Of a DNA stretch of 64,000 nt, positions 54,652-64,000 are shown piece after piece (positions within the stretch are counted from its first letter, which is position 1; every line of letters begins with the position of its first letter). The stretch is from Notamacropus eugenii. Lineage: Eukaryota > Chordata > Mammalia > Diprotodontia > Macropodidae. The stretch spans positions 92,659,741-92,723,740 of the forward strand of contig NC_092879.1 in the NCBI RefSeq assembly GCF_028372415.1, read 5' to 3'. The notes below the pieces were generated by a model. The model did not search any database. It was given only the letters and a program-made list of their open reading frames with translations, and was not told the origin of the DNA. The translations under genes were made by a program, and so were the position numbers.

Positions 54652-57235
54652 GTAGGCCCTGGAGAAACTGCTCTCCAGCCTCTGCCCAGTCTCAGGTGCT
54701 GGAGAAACTGGTGGGGATGGGGGTCCGTGTGTGTGGGTGGCCCCTGTGTGTTTGCATCCGGATTTCCTGTTCATGTATGTGCTCAGGGAAAGTTGCCGAT
54801 GCATGAGGAAGAAATCTCAGGGCTGGTATGGAGAAACAAAGAGGAAGGGGCCAGTTTTGCTCCTTTAGTTTGGGGTGGGGGGTTCTTTTCCCTTGTCAAT
54901 TCCAGGCTTTGTTCCCAAAGCTAATTTGCTGATGGGAAGCTGTGTGGCTCAGAGAGGAGGAGAGGGGTGGGGCCTGGGAGCTTTCCCCCTCACCAATAAG
55001 TAGCCAGTCCGGCACACGGGACGCAGGAGCTAGTCCCAAGAGTAACCTGGGAATCCAGGGGGCCCAGCCGCGCACCCCAAGTTCCATAATCCATGACTTC
55101 AGGATATTTTCTTGCCTGTGGCATTCCCCCCCACTCCCCAGTTTCTTCCCCGACCACCTGGAAAGTGTCGGGCTACTCCTTAGAACTACCTTGGAACGAG
55201 TGAGCTAGAGCTTGCCAGCCAGGAGTTAAGCACCTTTACCTCTGCCCTCCCCCACTCCTCTCCCTGGTAAGTGGGATTCCAAGAGAGGCCAAGGGCCTCC
55301 ATTGTCTCCCTTCCCTGTGAACAGGAAGGCACCGAAGGGAGGGTGGGAGGTCCCTAGCCACTGGCCTGCCCTACCTTGCCTGTCATCATCAAGAGCTTGG
55401 TGTCTGCTGCCCATAGAGGAAGGTGTATTTCTTTTTCTCCCTCCTTAGTTGATCAAAATGGCAAATGCCTTTCCCCAAAGCACTGTGTCTAATTCACCTT
55501 AGCTCCTGTCTTTTCTTAAGCCATTCTCTCTCTTAGGTCTAGAGACCCTCAGATATGCCATCTTGGAACCCCTGAGAGAAAGCCCTAGCCCAATGGGATC
55601 TGGAATGGGGCAAAGTTGAAGAGCCTTGCTTACTGCATCCAGAGTAGTGACCCCCCCCCCCCCAGAGATGGGGGTCCTGGAAGTGTGAATGTCAAACATA
55701 TGTGAGGGGAGAGCTCTGTTGGTTAGTACCCCTGCCTAGGTATACCTCTCTGTGCTGTGCTGCCCCCATGATGCTCCAGGACTTAGTGCTACTCCAGACA
55801 CTCTGTCTTGCCCTGTCCTGCTCTGGCTGAAGTCTTCAGAAGGTCATGATAGAGAACCCTTAAGGCCTCCAAGTCCATGCTATCTGGTACTTGGAGGATG
55901 GGCCTGCACTTAGCTCAAGGAAGGGAGGGCCATGGCCAGAGCTGGTCGTTTCAGCTAAGCTGGGTAGTGTATCCTGGATGAAGTGTCCCCCTCCCCCAAG
56001 GAGATCACTGAAGGTTTCGGGGATCCCTAAGAAACCCCAAGAGGAGAGTCACCTAAACCTATACAGGTGTGCCTATTTGAAAAAGCTCCTCCTAGTGTCA
56101 GGGTGCTCGTCATGATGTGATGATTCATGGATATCAGAACTGTACTTTCCTGGTCCTCTTCCTAACAAAGGATACAAATCAGATGCATCACTGACTGAGA
56201 TGGCAGCTGAGTTCTAGGCTTTTAGGAGAAACAGCTAAGAGTTTCTGAAAGCAAATCTCTGCCTTGCTTAGAAATAAGGACCAAGCCCGTCTGAATTGGC
56301 CAAGCAGTGGAGAACATGGTTTCTTCTCCCATGGGTCTGCCACCCAAGGGACACAGAGCGTGTTAAGGTTTGATGCAGTAGGATTTCCACTTTGGCTTAT
56401 TTCAAGCATATTGTTAGCAGAGAATGACTTCTTGCCTTTAAGGAGAAGATCAGTTGCACTCTTTGGTGTAATTTTTATTCTCTCTTGGGACTATTTTTCC
56501 CTTCCTTATGGGAATTCCAAGTTTATAATGGAAATTAGTGGAAAATAGGATTTGATTTCTGGGAATTGCCTGACAGTGAGCTGAACTCAGGGTTGGGGTG
56601 GCTGATCCTTAAGGTCCTTTCCAGATGTAAAATCCTGTAGTTCTTATTCTTCTGGTTAAATGAAGCATGCCTAGAGTAGGCCCCAAGTTCTTTGCCGTTC
56701 TGTTTTTGCAGGCAGTTTTTCAAGGTAGTTCATGGAGCTGACCTCTACTGGCTTTTGGATGCTCATATCCTTTCGTAAAGCCTCATTACCACACTCCCTG
56801 CCTAGCCGGGCCGAGGTAGAGAGGCCATACCATGATGGGGCAACCACTTTCAGGAAGGACTCTCACTGGTGCTTCATGCCACCCTCACCCCCCTCCACCT
56901 TGTCCCTCTCACTGGCTTTAAATTCTTTTCTGATTCTAAGGTGGAAGGTTAGGAATATGGTATGTCATGTGCTTTTGGCAAGAGGTAACCTGGGTCTCCC
57001 TATGAAGCAAAGTCATCCTAGTGCTATATCGCTCCTTATGGCTCTCACCCCTGCTAGATTTGCCTCTCCCAAGAAGTTTTACCCCAGCAACCTTCTGGTG
57101 ACTCAATCATTGCTTTTGCATGGGTGTTACCTGGATGGGGCACTGTCAATTCCTGTGGATTTAGAGCCAATAGCTATGCTCTTCCCTCCCATGCCCTCCC
57201 CCCACTTTATTCTTTCCCTATGCAGCTAAGGATGT
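54652..57235 (+). other. Putative first intron of DRP2; no coding exon recognised
   Basis: GC-richer near its start, with a C run at about 55650-55663. I searched for a DRP2-like N-terminus and for dystrophin-type domains and saw none. Confidence 0.4.
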
Positions 57236-57435
57236 CCCTGATCTTATCACAGAACCTCAGAAGGGACCTCAAAGGTCCTGGCATACAGTCCCCTAAACAA
57301 CAGCTTCAAGTGTCCAGCCTCTGCTTCAAGACCTGAGTGCTATGATGAGCCAGATCTTGTTGTCAGGAAGTTCTTCCTGACATCGAGCCTAATTTAGCTC
57401 TTTGTAAGCGCCACCCATGACATCCAGTTCTGCCC
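57236..57435 (-). mobile_element. CR1/L3 LINE 3' end, antisense
   Basis: cctcagaagggacctcaaag, ccagcctctgcttcaagacc and gaagttcttcctgacatcga match the antisense CR1/L3 3' region. Confidence 0.75.
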
Positions 57436-58285
57436 TCAGGGACCATATGGGAACAATGTAAGCAACATTCTGTCCCAGTCATCCTCTGCCGCTGTTTCAG
57501 CATCTGTTCTTTCCCTATCTAGGGGATGTATCTCTGTCTCAGGCCCTCTTCTCTTTCCATACTTTCTTGGTAATCTCCTATGGGCCCCCATGGCTTTAAT
57601 TTTCATTTCAGACATGAACATATCTAGCCACGATCTCTCTCCTGATCTCTAGTCCTGTGTCTCCAGCTTCTTTGTGTAAGTTTCTGTCTCTACAGAAGGC
57701 ACAGTCACCTTCCCAGGCACTCAGGTTTCCCTTCCCTCATCCTAATGTCTGGTCAGTAACCAAGTTTTGTGTTCTCTTCTCTCTATTCACACGGCCCCCA
57801 CCCTGGTTCAGACCTTCACCTCCTCAGCTGGGCTGTAGTAATAGGCTCCTCATTGGTCTCTCTGCCTCTGCTCTCTCCCCTCTCTAATCCGTCTTGGATA
57901 GAGCTGCTAGATTGGTATCCCTAAAGCACAGGGATCTGAACACATCACTCCCATGCTCAGGAAGCTCCAATGACTTCCTGTTACTTGTAGATGAAATACC
58001 AACTGCTCTGTTTGTTAGAAGCCCCCCCCTGCCCCAGTCCACTCTTCTGGGCTTATTACATATTCTTCTCCTTTACATGTGATATTCCAGCTAAACTGGC
58101 CTATTTGATGTTCCCTATACAAGGCTTTCCCTTGCCCACCTCTGGACCTTTGCACTCCTCCCATGTCTACAATGCTTTTCTGCCTCTTCTCCAGCTCCCC
58201 TAAGTACCAGATTGTACATGTGGCTTTTCCTGATTACCCATACTGACAGTTGTTGCTATTTTTTGCCAAATTACTTGGTATTTAC
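57436..58285 (+). mobile_element. L2 LINE, sense
   Basis: gctcctcattggtctctctg, agagctgctagattggtatc, aagctccaatgacttcctgt and ctttcccttgcccacctctg follow the L2 3' ORF2/UTR order. Diverged. Confidence 0.75.
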
Positions 58286-58295
58286 TTTATATATT

Positions 58296-58445
58296 TTCAA
58301 GCAACAAGCATTTATCGAGTGCTAGTCACTGTCCTAGGTGCTGAGGGGAACCAAGTCTAAAGGGAAATAGCCTTTGACCTTGAAGAGTTTACAATACAGC
58401 CCAGGAGAGACAACACATAACTATACAGGTTATGTACAAAATGGA
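58296..58445 (-). mobile_element. L2 3' end, antisense
   Basis: caagcatttatcgagtgcta, gtcctaggtgctgagggg and gaccttgaagagtttacaat. Confidence 0.75.
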
Positions 58446-58559
58446 TAGAGTAGGACTTCCTAAACAAGCAAAAGACGGGCTGCCCAGTTTCTCCCATACC
58501 TATTCCCTGATACCATACCTATTTCCCATACCAAGCCCCGAAGCTCATAGCAGACCAAA

Positions 58560-59880
58560 TAATAAGCAATGAATCCAATGAGAAACTAGAATCAGGCTAT
58601 CTTCCACCCCAGAATGGCACAGAAAATAAGCCAGAAGCCCAAGACAATAGGAAAAGGGGTCCCCCCAGGAAAGTAAGTGCCAGCCAGCCAGCCAGAAGCA
58701 GGGCATGTGTGGCCTGTAAGCTTCAGTGTCCTGAGGCAGTGAGAGTGGAGGGAGGGCTCCCTGCTCCCTGGAAGCCTTGGGCAATAGCAGGGGGAAGCAA
58801 CCAACTTGGTGCTCATCAGAGCAGTGGTGCAATGCTCAGAGCTGGTAAGTCCAGGCCCAAGGTCTCTGAGGTCCCTAAATCTGTCCTGAGATGCCAGAGA
58901 AGGTCCTGGAGACCCAGTGTTCTCAACTTCCAAGATCCAGGAGGACCTAACCTCAGTAAGTGGGGGTCATCTCAAGAACCCAGAGGCCCCATAGCAAGAC
59001 CAAGCAATTTCAACCACCCCATCCCAAAGTACAGCAAAGGCTGAACCTGGCACAAAGCCCCAGTTCAGAAAATAAAGCTAGATGAGAAAATCAAAGAAAA
59101 CACCAACCAATATAAAAATGATTGCAAATCTAAAGAAAGTGACTCAAAGGCAAAAATAGCCTTTCCACAAGCACTACTTGAATGCCTAAAAGAAATGAAG
59201 GGATAAAAAATGAAACAAATTGGAAGGAGAGTATCTCAGAGAAAGGGGTAAAGCAAGAAATGGAATCCCCTCAAGCTAGAAAAGACCAAGCATAAATTAA
59301 TGACTCCATGAGACAGTGGAAAATATTAGAATAAAATCCAAAGTTTGAAAAAATGGAAGATATTATATATTTTAAAAACTGACCTGGAAAACAGGAAAAA
59401 TTTAAAAATCATCACACTCCCTGGAAACCATATTTTTTTAAAAGCCTGGACACTGTATTTCAAAAACATCTTAAATGAGAGTTACCCAGATGTATTAAAA
59501 CCAGAGGAATAATTGAAGAAGGAAAGGAAACAAGCATCTGTTAAGTGTCTACTATGTGCTAAGCACTGTACAAATATTATTTCATTTGAACCTCACAACA
59601 ATCTTGGGAGGTAGGTGCAATTTACTGAGGCAGACAGAAGTTACATGACTTGCCCAGAGTCACACAGCTAGCAAATGTCTGAGGTTGGATTTGAATTTAC
59701 ATTATCCTGATTCCACTGTGCCACTTAGCTGCCACTAAAAGCCCAAGATCATCTCCTGAAAGGAATCCCAAAAGGAAAAGTTCCAGGAATATCATATTCA
59801 AAACCCAGATCTCCCGTGTCAAAGAAAAAATACTGCAGGCATCCATAAAGAAGCAGTTCAAATATCAAGGAATACTAATT
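58560..59880 (+). mobile_element. L1 5' UTR/ORF1 region, sense
   Basis: A lysine-rich coiled-coil-like stretch near 59070-59500 is followed, after a SINE insertion, by a frame near 59760-59880 reading NPKRKSSRNIIFKTQISRVK then EKILQASIKKQFKYQG. This resembles the C-terminal domain of the L1 ORF1 RNA-binding protein. Stops and a MIR (59515-59742) break it. Confidence 0.65.
59515..59742 (-). mobile_element. MIR-like SINE, antisense, nested in L1
   Basis: ctactatgtgctaagcactg, gaacctcacaacaatcttgg, cagagtcacacagctagcaa and the terminal gtgccacttagctgcc. Confidence 0.82.
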
Positions 59881-59884
59881 GTTC

Positions 59885-61640
59885 TATAACAGTTGGATAG
59901 AATTCTCCTATGAATTCATCAGGACCAGAAGTTGTTCCCACCCCCACCACCCGCTTTGGTAGTTCCTTTACAGCTAGTTTTATTTTCTTTTCTGAGACTG
60001 GATTACTTAAAATCTCTGGTCTTCAATTAGAGTATTTTATATTTGTAAAGATATTCCCCTGTTTCTTTAGTGTTCTCAATCTTATTAGCATATATCTGAG
60101 CACAGTGAGTTCTGATAATTCCTTTGATTCTTTCTGGTTTTGTCATCATTTCATTCTGCTTATTCGTGATTTTGCTGATTTGATTTTTCTGTCCTTTTCT
60201 TTTTAATAAGATTGGCTAAAAATCCATCAATTTCATTAGTCTTTTCAAGGAAGCAGCTTTTAATTTTATTTGTCATTTCCACCATTTTTATTTGCTTCTT
60301 GTTTATTTCTCTTCTTTGGTGCTTATTTTGGATTTATATATTTGTTGGCTTTCTAATTTTTAATGTGTATTCTGCATTAATCCTCTCTTTTTCTATTTTG
60401 TGAATATGTGTTTGTAGGGATATGATTTTCCCCTTGAGGACTGCTTTAGCTGTATCCCAGAAATTTTGGTATGTTGTTTAATCATTATCATTTCCTTTCA
60501 CATAAGTATTAATTATTTCTATGATTTCTTTGACCCATTCATTATTTAGGATTTTATTATAAGTCTCCCTTTGGTCTGGTTTTTTTTTTTTGTGCTCACT
60601 GAACTGATTAGTATCTTGTGTTATAATCTGTAAGGGATATGTTTACTATTTCTGTCTTTTTACATGTGTTTGCAATTTCTCTGTGTCATAGTATATGGTT
60701 GATTTTGTAAAACTTGTTATATACTATTGAAATTTTTAATTTTAGCATTTCTATAGCACTTTAAGGTTGACAAAGTACAATATATGTCATTTCATTTGAT
60801 CCTCACAACCCTGTGAGGTAGGTGCTATTATTATCCCTATTTTACAGATAAGGAAACTGAGGCTGATAGGTTAAGCAACTTGCCCAGGGTCACACAGTAA
60901 GTATGTGAGGCAAGATTTGAACTCAGATATTCCTGACTCATACATTGGTCCCACTGTGCCACCTAGTTGCCTTAATACATATATTCTTTAGCAGTACTAT
61001 TTAGAAGATGCCTTGTCTTTAAGTTCTACTATCTCCATCACTTTAATTCTTTTCTCTTTCCATTAGCGTTATCTAAACCTGAGACTTTGAAATCTCCCGC
61101 CACCGTTGTATTACTTATATCTTCTTGTAATTAATTTACTTTTTCCTTTATGACTTTAAATGCTATAATGTTTGAAACATATAAACTCAGTATTGACAAT
61201 TAGTTCATTGTCTGTGATTCCTTTAAACATAAGTTTCCTTGTTTGTCCCTTTTTATGCTGTGAATGTTTGTTTTTGCTTTGTCTGATAGCATGATAGCAA
61301 CTCCTGCTTTTTTGGATTCATGTAATGTATAACAAAATTTTTTCAGCCTCTCATTTTTATTCTGTGTATGTCTTTTTAAAAAAATGTTTCTTGTAGGCAA
61401 CAGAGTTTTTGTTTTTATATCCATTCTGTCTCTCTTTTCCATTTTATTGGATTTTTTAATCTATTCACATTTAAAGTTATGAGAGGTTCATATTTTCTTC
61501 CAATTATCTCTAGTATGTATTTCCTTTATCTTTACAATTTTAGAATTTTTAAATTTTTTTCTTTTTTTCTTTCTTCCTTTTATTAAATTATTTTATTCTT
61601 TCTCCCTTTTTCCCCTGTTTCTTAGTTAAGTAGTCAGGTA
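59885..61640 (-). mobile_element. L1 ORF2 region, antisense
   Basis: Antisense L1 landmarks: tcctatgaattcatcaggac, ccatcaatttcattagtctt, gtatcccagaaattttggta and catgatagcaactcctgctt. A MIR is nested at 60725-60975. Confidence 0.82.
60725..60975 (-). mobile_element. MIR-like SINE, antisense, nested in L1
   Basis: tatagcactttaaggttgac, gatcctcacaaccctgtgag, aaggaaactgaggctgatag and gtgccacctagttgcc. Nearly full length. Confidence 0.88.
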
Positions 61641-61863
61641 GTATCTCCTGTCCTCTCTTGTTCTGAGGATTTTAGGAAAGGAAAGAAAAGAAATCGTAAA
61701 AAAAAACCCACATTAGCGTAGAAAGGAGGAGGAACGAGTGGAAGTTACTATTTCTCATAACTGATGTTCATGAGAAGGGTATACTAACATGGAAGAAAAG
61801 ATAGAGAGAGCAAGCATCAGATGAACCTCATTCTTGTCGGAAATGACCAAGAAGGGCTGAACA

Positions 61864-61897
<34 letters not shown>

Positions 61898-62090
61898 AGC
61901 ATGCACACACATGCACAGTTTGGAGCATAAATAAATCAGGTTTAACGGAAATGAATGGTGATGCAGAAGGAATGGTGGTTAAGAAGGAGACTTATGGGGG
62001 GGAATAATCAGAAGCAAAAGAAATTTCTTAACCTTAAAGAAGGGATTAAAAAGAAAAAAGAAAAGTATTAGAATCTAAGGGGATGCCTTA
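61641..62090 (+). other. Gap between L1 parts; (CA)n
   Basis: It holds a CA microsatellite near 61861-61897 and purine-rich DNA of uncertain origin, possibly more of the flanking L1. Confidence 0.5.
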
Positions 62091-62755
62091 GATTAATTCT
62101 TAGATAACAGGAGAGTAGTTAAACAAATAGTGGTATATGAATATAATGGAATATTATTGCACAACAGAAATGATTCAAGAGATGATGTGGAGAATCCTGG
62201 GTGATAACACAGGGAAGTATGCAGAACCAGGAGAATAATTTATATAAGGACAGCAACATGGCAAAGAAAAACAAATTTGAAAGACTTAAGAACTCTAATC
62301 AATAAGATCAACCACGTCTCCAAAGGACCTATGATGAGGCATATTCCCCATCTCCTGACATGGAGGTGACAGACTCAGGGGGCAAAAAGAATGTGTCACT
62401 GTGCAGATTCATTTTGCTTGACTATGTTATTTGTTACAAGGGTTTTGTTTTTTCTCCTCTTGGTTAATTTGACAGGGAGGAGTTGGAGAGAAGGACCTTA
62501 GCAATAGTGATGCCTCCCAAAAAAGGCCATTGAAACTTTTTTTAAAATGCATACAAGAAAACAGAAGTTCAGAAGGGAGTGCAGATGAGCAGGATAGTTT
62601 TGAAAGTAATACGTGGAATTTACTTGCTTTTTTAAGAAAAAGCAAATGGCGTGAAATGGAAATTCATGGTTTCCGATCAAATCCTCTTTGTGTGTGTGTA
62701 TGAAAATGCTCTTTTTGATGCTTAAGTTCAGAATGAAAAATAAAATTGAAAAACT
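62091..62755 (+). mobile_element. L1 3' end, sense
   Basis: atataatggaatattattgc, gaagtatgcagaaccaggag, tttgcttgactatgttattt and the terminal gatgcttaagttcagaatga with AAAATAAA. It is a paralogue of the copy ending near 38575. Confidence 0.85.
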
Positions 62756-62757
62756 AG

Positions 62758-63190
62758 AGGCAGAATAATTGTCGGGGAAAGGCGCTAGCAGCTGAAGGGA
62801 GCAGGAAAGGCTTGGTGCAGGATGTGGTGCATGAACTGAGGCTGGAAGCTGGAGCGTAGAGGGGAGAAGGGGAGTGTAGCCAAGCTAGACTTGGGGGATG
62901 GAGGGAGGAGGAAAAATAGAGGGCCATGGTGACTGGTCCCAAGGATAGGGAGGATAGGGTGGAATAAGTCTGGTAAGGTAGGTTGGGTCCAGGTCATAAA
63001 GGACATTTATTGCTAAGCAGAGGAGCTTCTATTTGTACTTAGAGGTAATAAAGAGTCACTGGAGTTTATTGAGTAGGTTAGTGACATAGTCAGACCTATC
63101 TGTGCTTTAGGAAAAGTGTTTTCAAAGCTATGCGAAGAATGGATAGGAATAAGGAGAGACAGGAGGCAGAGAGACCTATTAGGAGGTGAG
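62758..63190 (-). mobile_element. L2 LINE, antisense fragment
   Basis: agtcactggagtttattgag, tagtgacatagtcagaccta and ggcagagagacctattagga are the antisense L2 ORF2/3' region. Confidence 0.8.
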
Positions 63191-64000
63191 TGTTGCACAT
63201 TTCTATGTATTATAGATTATATGCTGGAGCCAGTTTGACCTTGCTCACGAGAGCTGATTGTTAAATTCTCAGTGTAAACGTTTACACCTTAGAAATTGGC
63301 AAAGGCTACAAATTATGGCTTGATTTATTGTTTTGTTGGTTGTGTAGATTAAATAAAGTGATGCAGAAAATATGAATAATGCAGATTAAACTTAAAAGTG
63401 TCTTGAGTACATTTTTTTGGATAGCCAATTGTTAAACACTTACCAGCAAACTCCTACTACAAACTCTTTGAGGTCAGGGACTGTTTCAGTTATTTTTTCC
63501 TTTGTCTCCCTATCCCCTAGAATAGTACCTGGCATTGAGTTTACTTTTAATAAATGCTTGTTGAATTGAATTCAGTTCTCCAGGATCAAAACTGATGATT
63601 CTTATCCCTCAGCGTTCAGCCTTCTTTTAAGATCATTTTTATTAATGTTACTGTAGTTCGTGTAGACGTCGTTTGGGGTTTTACTTACTTCACTGAAGCA
63701 GAACAAGTCCCCTCGTGATTCCACGGGATGTCTCTTCAGGTCGCCCCCAAGGCCTCTCTTGTCAGAACTAAACAGTCCATAGTCATATGACATGGACTCC
63801 AGGCCTTCTCCCACCCCATTCTCTCTGCTCTGGATGTTCTCCAGCTTCTAAGTGTCCTTTATAAAAGATGTTCCCTAGAATGAACATAGAGAATTCTAGA
63901 TGTGTATTGCTCAATGTAGGATCCAATGGGATTATCACCTCCCAATCCTGGTTACTGTGCTTCACATGCATCCTAAGCTTATATTTGTTTCTTCAGACTG
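63191..64000 (+). other. Window end; one L2 3' end, otherwise nothing recognised
   Basis: A sense L2 3' end lies at 63460-63580 (gaatagtacctggcattgag, aataaatgcttgttgaattg). No exon is visible to the end of the window. Confidence 0.55.

Noticed and set aside
58709..59044. 111-codon frame considered as a DRP2 5' coding exon
   Set aside because: There is no similarity to the DRP2 N-terminus, and it leads into L1 ORF1-like sequence.
1..64000. CRISPR arrays, operons, tRNA or rRNA genes, phage-like modules
   Set aside because: None seen. The tRNA-like sequences are SINE heads, the regular arrays are microsatellites, and the gene structure is eukaryotic.

Overview
This is vertebrate nuclear DNA, almost certainly from a marsupial. 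The coding DNA is split by GT-AG introns, and most of the rest is interspersed repeats. Those repeats include tRNA-derived SINEs whose 3' tail reads like an RTE-type LINE tail, MIR-like SINEs, L2 and CR1/L3 LINE remnants, RTE reverse-transcriptase remnants and marsupial-looking L1 copies. The SINE type, the L1 3' ends and the two poly(A)-tailed retroposons with target-site duplications all fit a metatherian. Repeat family names come from recall of consensus sequences, not from a database search.

The one gene that can be read with confidence is CENPI (centromere protein I, Mis6/Ctf3 family), on the + strand. Sixteen coding exons between 3257 and 24655 join into an open frame of 567 codons plus a TGA. 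They correspond to roughly the C-terminal three quarters of the protein (human CENPI is about 756 residues). All splice phases agree and there is no internal stop. The N-terminal exons, about 190 residues, lie upstream of the window. CENPI is a subunit of the CENP-H/I/K/M part of the constitutive centromere-associated network. A possible poly(A) signal lies about 140 bases after the stop.

From about 24.8 to 54.3 kb I see no coding exon. The stretch holds L1, RTE, MIR and SINE copies in both orientations, a long GA microsatellite and single-copy DNA. At 54.35-54.65 kb, CpG density rises beside a 61-base pure purine run, followed by a plausible non-coding first exon ending in a good splice donor at 54651. 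In other mammals the next gene downstream of CENPI, on the same strand, is DRP2 (X chromosome), so this is a candidate DRP2 promoter and first exon. I found no DRP2 coding exon in the remaining 9 kb, which is again repeats: CR1/L3, L2 and a rearranged L1 cluster.

I did not find an undescribed biological system. The points most worth a second look are the putative DRP2 promoter, nested insertions with exact target-site duplications, L1 copies that switch orientation, an inverted SINE pair bracketing seven CENPI exons, and a perfect short hairpin at 49456-49480.
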